Shown here: positions 46,143-56,280 of the stretch, in pieces
Position numbering within the stretch: the first letter of the stretch is position 1
Layout of the letters: every line of letters begins with the position of its first letter
From: Silene latifolia
Taxonomy: Eukaryota > Streptophyta > Magnoliopsida > Caryophyllales > Caryophyllaceae
Direction of reading: 5' to 3'
Assembly (NCBI RefSeq): GCF_048544455.1
Contig: NC_133526.1
Location: forward strand, 1,628,001-1,692,000
Length of the DNA: 64,000 bases
Notes under the pieces: model-generated
What the model saw: the letters and a program-made list of their open reading frames with translations, nothing else
What the model was told of the DNA's origin: nothing
The model's database searches: none
Made by a program: the position numbers and the translations under genes

Positions 46143-46144
46143 TA

Positions 46145-47228
46145 CTTTGTATTAAACATCCGTCCACTCGTCCAGACTAGTGCACAACACTTCTCGAAAA
46201 ATGTGGGGGAGATTTTGAATAATGTAGTGAACGTGTTCGAACAGAGAGAGTTGTTATCAAGCGTGCATACAACAAATGATAGTGTTACATATGAGCTACC
46301 AATGCATGTTATGCTTATTTATCAGGAAACAAATATGGTGGTTGTCGTGAATCGTGATCAATCCTTCCTATCTGTTTTTTGCAGGTTGAATCTTCTTTTT
46401 TGATTACGGATGTAAATCCGCAACTGCCATGACATGGAGAGAAATGATTAACTCATCATTTTACCTTCTTCCTGACGCTAATGTATAACCCTTTCTAGCC
46501 TTTACTATTACCACTGTAACTGTGCAAATCATCTTCTATTCATCAATTTTTTTCACTGCTCCTAGCTTCAACGCCTGAGCTGTTGTCGTTTTACTTTCTC
46601 GCAATTTTTTGGTATTTAATACAGTAATAATTAGTTCTCGCCCAAGTAAACCACCTCGAACATTGAGGGGAATCGGTGTTAACTTTTTTGTTGATTGGGT
46701 GGAGAACTTGTGGAGAATCTTTCAATGGTCAATCGAATGAGGAACTACTTACTGTGATTGGTGACGGACTGAGGGTGCCATATCATGATTTTGTGAACTA
46801 GCCGAAGATTATGCTGTTTGCTTTCAGGTATGGGGTACGGTGTCTCTTGTTGGTCGGCTTTTGCGTTTCAAACCATATTTAAAAATCACTCCAAAACATC
46901 GTTGTTCAACATTCACCGTCTCAAAATATACGAGAGCCTTGTTTAGTCCTTCGTACTTCATATGCCACCAAAGAAACTACTCCCTCCATTTCGGCCATTT
47001 ATTTACCTATTTTATTTTTAGGTTCATTCATCTGTGTATATTCTATATTATAAATGTTTTTAATGGGCAACTTAATCTGTAATGCCCATTATTGTCTACT
47101 CATTCTTTGTTAGAATATAAAACTCACATTGTTGGAGAGAGAGATAATGTACCACTTTATAAATACAAGGGGGCTACTCTTCCTCTTGCAATTGGTTTTT
47201 GAGTGGATCCGATTTGAACTTTAAATGA
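46145..47228. other. Intergenic, unrecognised open frame
   Basis: A 66-codon plus-strand frame at 46203-46403 (GEILNNVVNVFEQRELLSSV...) looks protein-like but I do not recognise it; it may be an orphan exon. Near 46981 a lone CTCCCTCCATTTCGGCCATT resembles one end of a Stowaway element with no partner. Confidence 0.4.
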
Positions 47229-47230
47229 TA

Positions 47231-47437
47231 CTCCCTCCTATTCATTCATTTTGTCCCCCTTCTATTTTGCACAAGAATTAAGAAAATGATTTTGGACCAC
47301 ACAAAACACTCTATTCCACTCTACCCCACATGTAATTAAATTTGGACCACATAAAAGTTACCAAAAAAGGAAAGAGGGACAAAAATTCAACTAGTTTCGA
47401 TAAGGAAAGAGGGACAAAATGAATGAATAGGAGGGAG
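47231..47437. mobile_element. Stowaway-like MITE
   Basis: 207 bp, left end CTCCCTCCTATTCATTCATT and the same 20 bases from the right end after reverse complementation. TA on both sides (47229-47230, 47438-47439). The near-perfect termini suggest a younger insertion than its neighbours. Confidence 0.88.
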
Positions 47438-47464
47438 TATGTTATATTGTTCTATATGCTCAAT

Positions 47465-47877
47465 TAGGGGTGTAAGTGTCAAGTGTGTAACTGAGTCGAT
47501 TTGGCCTCGAGTTCAGGTGGGCTTGGAGTTGACTCTAACTCGTTATTTTGGTGCTAGTGTCTTTATCTTTTAAATCAAATTAAAAATAAATATATTATAA
47601 GAAAAATGCAAATATAAAATAATTATCAAATATAATAAAAATATAATCATAAATGTTAAAATAACATTTTATTTTAAGAATAAAAACAATGTAATATGCC
47701 AAAATTAAATAATAGTAAAAAAAAATAAAGTGACCATAATCAAGTTTCCGATCTGAGCTCTTATAAGCTCAAAATCGACTCGGACTTTGTCCACCCTAGT
47801 TCGAAATCACTTTTGATTGATTTCGACCGAGCTGATTCTGAAACTCTACGAATCAGCTTAGATTAGTTACAACCCTA
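47465..47877. mobile_element. Possible decayed hAT-type element
   Basis: Left end TAGGGGTGTAA pairs with reverse-complemented right end TAGGGTTGTAA. Subterminal GAGTCGA/CGACTC- and AGCTGATT-like words fit a worn hAT element. A clean 8-bp duplication is not seen. Its right end is only 7 bp from the stop codon of the P450 gene, so it may supply that gene's 3' UTR. Confidence 0.4.
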
Positions 47878-47884
47878 TGCATGC

Positions 47885-50447
47885 TTAATTAATTTGCCTA
47901 GGCTTTAAGTAAGCATGGAGTGGATGCTTCATTACAACCGTAAAATCTTGCTTCTCAGACAAATCAACTTCCTCTCCATTTGGGATTCTCCATTCAAAGT
48001 TCCACACTAAATTAGCAACGTAATACTCTAAATGTAGCATTGCTAATCGCATTGCAGGAAATATTCTTCTTCCTGCTCCGAAAGGCATCATCTTTATTTC
48101 TCGACTTCCGGTCATATCAATGTCGACTTTATCGTTCCCCATGAATCTTTCCGGGTTAAATTCCATGGGATTTTCCCATACCTTCGGATCATTGCCCATG
48201 TCCGTTAGTGTGAATAAAATAATGGCATTTTTCGGGATTGTGTACCCGCCAAGCGTTGCTTCTTCACTTACCGCATGTGGTAGCGAAAAGTGGCTTGGTG
48301 GGTGTCGTCGCAATCCCTCTAATATAACCGCTTTTAAGTAAGGAATTTTGGAAAGGTCTTCTTCTTTAACTTCGTCTGCTTTTGTCCCTATTACCTGTTA
48401 AATAATACGAGTAGTAAATACCACATAAAGTCATGCATAATACTTGTACCAGCATACTACTATAAATTTAAGAAAAAATACAACTGTCACCGGAGATATT
48501 GAGTTTCTGTATCACCCTCCCGTATCAATACAATCTAATCACATCCTATATTATCCATTTGTCATTATCCATTTGTCATTAAAACATCCCGGAGAATTCA
48601 AAATCATATTATACTCATTAAACTTTAAAAACTTTGACCGTAAATAAATTAAAAACTACTCCCTCCGTCCCGGTCATTTGTTGTCCTTTCGTTTTGGCAC
48701 AAAGACCAAGGAAGGAGGAAATGACCAATTACTAAATAACATGTGGATGAAATTGAGTATGAAAGATCAAATTGTTCATCAAATGCAATCCTAAAATAGA
48801 AAGGACAACAAATGATTGAGACACCCCAAAATGGAAAAGGACAACAAATGACCGGGACAGAGGGAGTATAAAGTTTTGAAAATATGAAACTAGCATATTT
48901 ATTAGACTTGTTACAAATAAATCCTTAAAAGGAAAGTTTAACAATAAATATGACATTGAAATCTGTAAAATTGATTTATTATTTCAATTTTCCATGATAT
49001 TTATTGTTAAATTTTCCTAACATGTACGGATGTACCTTACGACGCATTTTAAAAAAAACCCAATTAATTATGGGTAATGCTAAATACAACCCAGTGGGTT
49101 GTATTTCTGGGTTGTATTTAAGCATTAAATACCTTCTAATTTGGGTATTAATTTAAGAATTAAGTACTAAATTACACATTAACCAATACAATTAATGCAT
49201 ATATTAAAAATTTATTTCCTCTTTTGGTTTCTTAAATACAACCCAGTGGGTTGTATTTATCATTACCCATTAATTATAAGAAAAAAAAGTTGGGTAATGC
49301 TAAATACAACCCACTGGGTTGTATTTAAGCATTAAATACCTTCTAAATTGGGTATTAACTTAGAGATTAAAAACTAAATTACACATTACACTTCGATTGA
49401 ATTGAAGGGAGTACATTTTAAGATTATTACCTCCTTAATGGCTTGAAAAAGGGTATCTTGGATAGTTTGGTGTTTAACAAGGTTGGCCATAATCCATTGT
49501 AAAGCGGTTGACGTATCAGTTCCTGCATTAAGAAATTCTGAACAAAGGTTCATCAATTCTTCCTCATTAAGCTTTCGTTTTGTATGATCTTCATCAGCGA
49601 TTTCGAGTTCGATCAATGTGTCAACATAAGAAGTGACGACCATTCTTGTAGTTTGATCATAAGCCTTCTGTTTTTGTAATTGTTGACGTGCTCTAACGTA
49701 AGGAATTAGGATTTCTTTACGTTTACTTTTTAAGCTAATTAACTCGTTCCAACGACTCCTAAGTAAAATCTTGGTCATAGGAGTGTATAGACTTAGTATT
49801 TGGAAGCGACCGAGGGACGTTAATAGTTTTTGTTGAATGATGTTAATGTCTTTAACTTGCGATTCGAGTAATTTGTCCCCGAAACACATGAACACAAGTA
49901 AAGCGGACACAGAAAAACTAAAATGTTCGGTTAATTGAACATTAATAACGTTACTCTTAAGACGCTTGAGTAGAAAATTAAATGCCCGTTTACGAGCGTG
50001 ACAGAAATCTTTGTCATGAGAGGGATGGACAAGATTTGAAATTAGATTACGACGAAAAAGACGCCACGTGGCCCCATTAGTGGAACTAATGTTGAGTTGA
50101 TTATTTTTTCGGATTTTTGCGGTGTGTTGTGCAGTAGGCCGGCTACTAAAGGTAACACCCTTCAAAATTAGGGCTTCATAGGCCATAGAAGGAGTGGAGA
50201 TGAAAATGAAAGGACGAGAAGCAGCAGATAATGTTATTATGGGACCGTACTTAGAACTTAAGGTTTTAAGGGATGCTTCAACTTCCATTGTAGATTTTCT
50301 TAACCATTTGATGCTACTTATAATGGGAATACCCCAAGGTCCTGGAGGTAGCGTGTTTTTCGTGACATTTTTATTGTTTGGCGAAATGTAGACCTTGAAG
50401 AAGGCTAAAAGGCATGTTATTACAACAATTGCAAACCACATTTCCAT
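47885..50447 (-). CDS. CYP89A-like cytochrome P450 lacking the haem-ligand cysteine
   Basis: Two exons, 49431-50447 and 47885-48394, joined in phase 0 (AAGGAG|GTAATA donor, TTTAACAG acceptor), give 508 residues, the normal P450 length. Visible: membrane anchor [29 protein letters not shown] hinge, [18 protein letters not shown]-helix, I-helix AGTDTS (308-313), ExxR as EGLRR (365-369) and NPERFM. The haem loop reads [16 protein letters not shown] where the family has FGAGRRICPGYGLAML: Cys451 is Phe and the following Gly is Ala. Without the thiolate ligand no P450 chemistry is expected. Everything else is intact, without stops. Possible leader intron from AG|GTGAGT (51017) to TGTGCAG (50473). 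Family members are ER enzymes; CYP89A9 acts in chlorophyll breakdown, but this protein's former substrate is unknown. Confidence 0.88.
48659..48866. mobile_element. Stowaway-like MITE in the P450 intron
   Basis: 208 bp, left end CTCCCTCCGTCCCGGTCATT, right end reverse-complemented CTCCCTCTGTCCCGGTCATT, TA on both sides (48657-48658, 48867-48868). Confidence 0.88.
49072..49268. mobile_element. Mutator-type MITE in the P450 intron
   Basis: 197 bp, left end GGGTAATGCTAAATACAACC, right end reverse-complemented GGGTAATGATAAATACAACC, bounded by a perfect 9-bp duplication ATTAATTAT (49063-49071, 49269-49277), as in Mutator-like elements. Interior AT-rich and non-coding. Confidence 0.85.
49292..49387. 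mobile_element. Truncated second copy of the Mutator-type MITE
   Basis: Begins GGGTAATGCTAAATACAACC like the copy 24 bp to its left and follows it in the same orientation through GCATTAAATACCTTCTAA and AAATTACACATTA, then stops; no right terminus. It lacks an internal 14-15 bp segment (TCTGGGTTGTATT) of the full copy and ends about 44 bp from exon 1 of the P450. Confidence 0.8.
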
Positions 50448-52795
50448 GCCTCCAACTTGTTTGCTCCTTATTCACTGCACAAAATTGATAATCTAGCTAT
50501 CTTAAATGAACAAACATCTACTAAAAAAAAAAAAACAAAAAAAAAACTTCACAAAGCTACATGAAAACCAAGTAGTGAAGCTACGGGGCTCGCAGGGACC
50601 CTCGCCTCCTGATGGATGAGATTTTCAAATTTTATGATTAAATTTTCCGAATTATTATTCATGTAATAAACTATGGAGTAGTGGAATACATTGGAAAAAC
50701 ATTAGTAGGAACATTTGGACGTAAAATATACTACTCATATTATTTGCAATATATACATATTAATTATTAGATGAAAACCTCTTTAATTTAATTTACAATA
50801 TATTGTTTACGATATCTCCATGACTAATATATTGTTTACTACAATATCTCCATATTAAATATTAGACATAAAAAAAATCGAAGTATTCGTTTTGTCCCGG
50901 TGAATAGTTTATATTTGCTTTATTTTGTAATGGGAAAATAAAACATGTGTAAACTATTGACAGAGACGAATGGAGTAATACAAGTGTACATCATTACAAC
51001 TTAATTAAAACTCACCTAGAAATTGGAGCAAACAAGGGACAATTGTAGAGGCGATGTTATGAAGAGGAGAATTCTCCTTTAGCTCCACTTTTTAAGTGAT
51101 TTATTGATTTTAGGGATAAATTTCGGAGACTTGACATTAAATTTTATATACGTCGTATACTTAATTTATAACAGAGCAAGCTCAAATACTCAAAACAAGT
51201 TGTATGAATGGTAGCACATCATATACATCTTAAACAAATTAAATAATTTTGAATTATTATTATAAACCACTATGCTTAAATAATTTTAATCAACATTTAA
51301 AAATAGAATGTATGGGTGCGTGGTGCATATTGAATAACCCAGCCGTTCCGTTGACTTTCCCTAAATCAACTATTGTCGTGATCTTGTCATTATTCTTGTC
51401 TTAACAAACGACAAGGAGTACCGACTACCGATTTAAAAGAGACGGTTTCTCATTAATGTTAGTGAGAGACGTTCTCTCATAAGAGATAATTATTATTTTT
51501 TTCTATATTAATCATTTTTTAATTAGTTTTTATTAATTTATGCCTTAAATTTGTGTCGGGAACGGACTCGGCCAGAAGAAATAGAAACTGAGACAATTGG
51601 CATGATGCGGGTCGCACGAAGGAACGCTAGTAGCTTACGCTGCTTTTTGGTTTATTAGGCAAGTTGACTTTCTTAAAGATTTGCCAAATTAATTAATTAG
51701 TCTTTGTTAATATTTCGGTCATTGTTTATTTGTGGGTTTGTTGGGAAATTATTACAATTATATAATTTTCTATTAGTTTATTCTTTATTACTCTAGATAT
51801 TTTATTTTGCATGGAAAAATTCAAATTTTATTGTTGGTTAATTAAGAGAGAGATTTGAGAGCACAATAAAAAATGGTCGATTTATAAGGTTCCTTAAAAA
51901 AGAATACTCAGTTTATTTCGGGCGCTTATTATTGTTCTTCGTCTGTCTTTGAAGATCGGAGGAGTTTGTTCAGACCTTGGTTGACCTCAAGATTGTTTGT
52001 CCCACTCTTTTGTTCCTTTGAGATTACTATTTTGTTGATAGAATAGGGTATACTATTGGCTCTTAGTAGTAGCGGGTAAGTACCGGTCTACTGTTGTACT
52101 ATTTTCTCCACTAATTTGATCTCCTCACAGGATAAGCGTAGCCAGTTATTTATTGGTGAACCACGTAAATCTTTGTGTTAATTTTATTTACATTCATTAT
52201 TTATTGTTCTTATCATCACTTATCAATTAACTATTGAATAACGGGACACCTCCGTACAACATAATGAGCTTAATTTGATCGCCTTCGCTAATTTGATCTC
52301 CTCCGTTACAACAGTTATAGGCTTGAGCTCGGGTTTAAGCTAACAAATTTGATAATGAGCATTGAGCTTAATTTTTTCAAGCTCGTGCTCGGCTTGACTT
52401 GTTATCCCTACGCAGGAGTAGTTGGTTATTAATAGAAGAAAATACACTCATAAAATGAGCCTTGAGGCGTCGGACATGCAAAAGCCGCCCATGTCCACAT
52501 CTCATGCATAATTAAGTATTTAAGCCCAAGCCTAATATCGTAACTGGGCCGGGCTAAAAAAATAGTTGGCCCATACTGATGATTAGGAAGTGGCCTAAAA
52601 AATTAATAAATGAGAATGTAAGGTTAGTTCAGGAAGACATGAGAATGAGATGGTTCTAATAAGGGAAAAAAAAAACCGCAAAATGAATTGGCAAAAAAGT
52701 AGAGGGAGAAGCGAGTACATAACCTTTGAACTGTGACTGTTACACTTTTTTTAAAATCTTTTCACCCCCCTACCTTATATTTCTTCTTTTTATTT
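50448..52795. other. Intergenic; upstream region of the P450 gene
   Basis: The first 600 bp may hold a leader exon and intron of the P450 gene. A worn Stowaway-like hairpin lies at about 50884-50975. At 51430-51495 is a short hairpin built of GAGACG/CGTCTC words, and at 52320-52400 'gagctcg' words of decayed repeat type. No gene recognised. Confidence 0.4.
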
Positions 52796-54127
52796 TCATG
52801 TTTTTCCGTGTTCTTTCAGAAACTCCACAAAGTCGCTGACATAACGTTCCGCCACCCCCTTCTGGTTACTAAAAAATCCCGCAGCCTCTTTAGCGCGGGC
52901 TTTGAATTTCTCTGCTTCATCTCCAACCATAGATCTTCTCAATGCATGAGCTATATCATTTCTAGTGAATGATCCATCTTCTCGTCGCTCGACTTCAATA
53001 CCAAAACCTTTCTGAACCATAACCCTAGCATTTATAAACTGATCATGAATGAGTGGCAACAGTATAGGAGTATGCCCATGTTGCATTGTTTCAATAATCG
53101 AAGCCCAACCGCAATGAAACAACGAGCCACCAACTGACGGATGAGCCAAAATTTCAAGTTGTGGTGCCCATCCAATACACACAATACCTTTATCGGATAT
53201 CCTGTTTTTTAAATCTGGCGGTAAAACTTGACTATCGTCTATTGCCCAAGTGGGCTTCCTTAAAGCCCAAATGAAGGGTAATTGGGCCAGTTCAAGCCCA
53301 TACGCTATCTCGTCTACTTGATGTTTTGTAAGTTTAGACTCACTTCCGAATGCTACATAGATAACCGATCCGTTCCTTTGTCGATCGAGCCATTGGTTTC
53401 CTTTGTGTACGACTTTTGCAGGCGGTAACATGCCGACTGGAACCACAAGCTTGTTATTCAGCGATTGCAAGAGATCGATTTCATCATGTTCAAACTCTCG
53501 GCAACTGCGTATACCAATTGCGTGACAACCCTTGAGTATCCTACTCACCCTCTCAGCATCTGTTATCCCAGTTGCCTTATCGCTGTACATTACAGACTTT
53601 GATTGGTTTGCCACGTAATCTGGTACTCCCACTGTCGGTTGACTTATCGCAGCTCCTATCGCTACTTGACTTAAAAAGCACATTGTGGCCGCGTTGAAAA
53701 TAGAGAAATACATCAACTGAACTCGACATTCCTCTGCAATTTGCGGTATCCAGTACGCAGCAAAATCAGAGATAATCCAAGTCGGTAAATTAGTAGAAAT
53801 AAACGTCTTAACCGGTTCATAGAGAAGATCGTAAGCTCGTTTCAAGAAGGGAACCTCGTCGAATTCAACATCAATTGTTGCCTCGGCTCCTTCTGGTAGG
53901 TTGCTGTCATTAGGGAGCATTGGCATTGGAAGGGTTACATATTGTATAAGGGAGGATAAGTTGGGAGGGATTTTAGGTAGTCTCGAAATGTTACGTGGTG
54001 TCGATATGTATGAAACTCGAACACCATGGTTAGCCAAAGCTATGGCAAGCTCCAAGAAAGGGAGCATATGACCAAAGGCTGACCATGGTAGCATTACTAT
54101 ATGAACTTCTTTTTTGTTTGTCGCCAT
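52796..54127 (-). CDS. UDP-glycosyltransferase, UGT91-like (GT1 family)
   Basis: 443 residues in a single exon, the usual size and structure for this group. The N-terminus has HIVMLPWSAFGHMLPFLELA with the catalytic histidine at about position 20. The PSPG donor-binding box begins at Trp320 (WAPQLEILAHPSVGGSLFHC) and runs through GWASIIETMQHG to HDQ, with all key residues: W, Q, H..SVG..L.HCGW.S..E and the closing DQ. The sequence pattern (PWSAFGH, LP.IPPNL, DF..YW) matches plant UGT91 enzymes, described as sugar-chain extending (e.g. rhamnosyl or glucosyl on flavonoid or terpenoid glycosides). Cytosolic; acceptor unknown. A TATA box 60 bp upstream supports the start. Looks intact. Confidence 0.93.
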   Translation of the reverse strand: MATNKKEVHIVMLPWSAFGHMLPFLELAIALANHGVRVSYISTPRNISRLPKIPPNLSSLIQYVTLPMPMLPNDSNLPEGAEATIDVEFDEVPFLKRAYDLLYEPVKTFISTNLPTWIISDFAAYWIPQIAEECRVQLMYFSIFNAATMCFLSQVAIGAAISQPTVGVPDYVANQSKSVMYSDKATGITDAERVSRILKGCHAIGIRSCREFEHDEIDLLQSLNNKLVVPVGMLPPAKVVHKGNQWLDRQRNGSVIYVAFGSESKLTKHQVDEIAYGLELAQLPFIWALRKPTWAIDDSQVLPPDLKNRISDKGIVCIGWAPQLEILAHPSVGGSLFHCGWASIIETMQHGHTPILLPLIHDQFINARVMVQKGFGIEVERREDGSFTRNDIAHALRRSMVGDEAEKFKARAKEAAGFFSNQKGVAERYVSDFVEFLKEHGKT

Positions 54128-54187
54128 TGAGTTTCGATCTCTGGTTTTGAAACTGGTTACGATTATTTTCTTTGGTTTAGTACTTTA

Positions 54188-54197
54188 CTATATATAG
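54188..54197 (-). promoter_or_regulatory. TATA box of the UGT gene
   Basis: CTATATATAG, 61 bp upstream of the ATG at 54127 on the minus strand, leaving a short leader of about 30 nt. Confidence 0.7.
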
Positions 54198-54864
54198 AGT
54201 GATACCGAATGACCATATGTACCCAAGATTATCTAGTAAATGACCGTAATCTGAATTAAACCGATCAAAATGACCAGATCCGAATGTTTATTGTTGTACA
54301 CGGACTAGGGTACATTATAAATTGACCACTTTTTACAAATAGTCACTTTTTGTCTTGTCGCACCCTAAAAATGTTGCACATAGTAACTACCGTTACTGGA
54401 ATAACAAAATAATGTCTTAAATAAGAATTTGTGATACGAGTATTGCCCAATTTTGACCGGCATGTCACGTCCTAACGCGGTCCGTGACAGGCCACATCTA
54501 CAAGTGGCGAATAGTGATGAGTGATGATGATTGAGGACAACTAAATTCACGTGAAAATAACCAGCCAAATATAGCATCGTACGATGAGACAACAGAGCAG
54601 TACAGTATTCAAATGACTGGTAGTAATTGTTGTTCGTAAATTCTGTAACAGCAAAGAATTACGAAAGGAATAAAGATGCAGTAACTAAATAAATGCTAAA
54701 GATCAGAAATACCGACAGAGGAAAGGTAGTGACACGGTACGGAACCGCTGCCTTAAAAACTATTTCTCCGGTGCGACCGTGGTGGCGATCAGCAACGACC
54801 GGTAGTCCCCAAGGATTACACTACTGCTGCCTCACAAACTCGCCCACTCGAATTTGTAAGACCT
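54198..54864. other. UGT upstream region before the retroelement
   Basis: No gene named. On the minus strand, 54700-54830 has an open stretch (PWGLPVVADRHHGRTGEIVF...) that looks protein-like but matches nothing I know. Confidence 0.4.
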
Positions 54865-56220
54865 TGTTAGAACACACTTGGTTGATGATGCCAAGTTTCA
54901 TTATGATTTAATTGTTTATCTCTTAGTAAGTTTTAGCAAATTGAAGCATCCCATGATTGCTTAAAGAAGTTCAAGATGATCAAGATAAAGGACAAGTCAA
55001 GCATGCCCATAGTCTAGAAGAAATGTTGTAAACGAGGTAGTTCAACATATTTCCTTTATGCATAAGTTATGGCAAAACCATGCAACAGTTCATGAGACTG
55101 TTGCACCATGGTTTCTGGTACCAACGTATGGAGAATTTTCGGGAAAATTAACAAGTGTTTGAAACTCTTTAAAAAGCTTTTCTATGTTTAAAACAAACAC
55201 TATTTTAAACTGAAGAACAAAAGGAATATGTTTGCACAATAGCCAATCCCATGTGTGCAAGTTGATTTCTTCATGCTAAAAACAAGACTAATGTTTTCTT
55301 TACTTTATGGGGAACACCCCTTTTACCTTAAAAGAAATGCAACCACCTTGAGTCTCTCAAAGAATGTTTGCTCTGCATATTCCTAAGATGAAAACACACC
55401 CTGCAAGCTTATGGGTGTTAGATTAAAGTAATAACTCCTACATACTACCTTCTTCTATAAATAGCCAACTCATGTTTTCATTTATGGTAAGACTTGGAAA
55501 GAGCTTTTAACTGTAAACACTTTGCAAAACTTTTCAAAGATTAAAGGCTTTGTTCTTCAATCATTTGCAAAACTGTTTTCTGTTTTTTAAAAAAGTCTTC
55601 AACTGTTTTTCAAAGCCGTAATAATCTCAAGGTACCGGTTAAGCTTAAATCACTGCATAAACGAATATGTTCAATGATTCTCGTGTTTAGGTCTTAATTG
55701 TAATCTCCATGTTCTTAAGTGAACCACCGAGATTCGACTCAGAAAACCGTTGAGATAGAACCTTAAGTCTTGAAGCGGAGTAGCCTCGAGCAAATAGAAA
55801 GTCTTGAAGCGGAGTAGCTTTAAGCATTGCAACCGGAGTAGGTTGGCGAGTTATTTCATTGTAATGGTTTAGTTAAGTTTGAGTAAATTTCTAAACAAGC
55901 AATAAAATAACGGTTGTAGGCTCCGGAGTAGGAGCTGAACCAATTTTTTAACACTGTCTTGTTCGTTTATTTACTTTCGTGTTCTGTTATCACTTCTCTT
56001 TTACACGTTGATCTCACTCTCAGTGCCGTGCAACAGTCTCTCATACTGTTGCATAGACCTGCTGTACCGTTTGTAAACTTACAATCCATTAAGTTCCTCA
56101 AACTCGTATTAATAGATACTACTTGTGTTAGTCAATTAACCAAGTAAGGGAGAAAATTTTAAAAGGTACACCTAATTCACCCCCTCCCCCTCTTAGGTGT
56201 TTATCGTTCTTAACTCTTCA
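54865..56220 (+). repeat. 5' LTR of the Sirevirus-type element
   Basis: About 1,356 bp, starting TGTTAGAACAC and ending CTCTTCA. TATAAATA at 55456-55463 is the likely promoter box. GCGGAGTAG/CGGAGTAGG words near 55780-55850 are short internal repeats. Start inferred from TG and the primer site position, since the second LTR is not visible. Confidence 0.75.
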
Positions 56221-56222
56221 AT

Positions 56223-56235
56223 TGGTATCAGAGCC
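56223..56235 (+). promoter_or_regulatory. Primer-binding site (initiator Met tRNA)
   Basis: TGGTATCAGAGCC, two bases after the LTR end, complementary to the 3' end of plant initiator Met tRNA, the primer of copia elements. Confidence 0.92.
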
Positions 56236-56280
56236 TCGGCTCTTGATATTGGTTAAAACCAAAGAGTTGATCCCCTAGTT

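Noticed and set aside
46203-46403. 66-codon frame that looks protein-like
   Set aside because: Not recognised, no flanking exons found; listed only as unexplained intergenic content.
54693-54911. 72-codon plus-strand frame running into the LTR
   Set aside because: Crosses the border of the retroelement and has no domain, so it is accidental.
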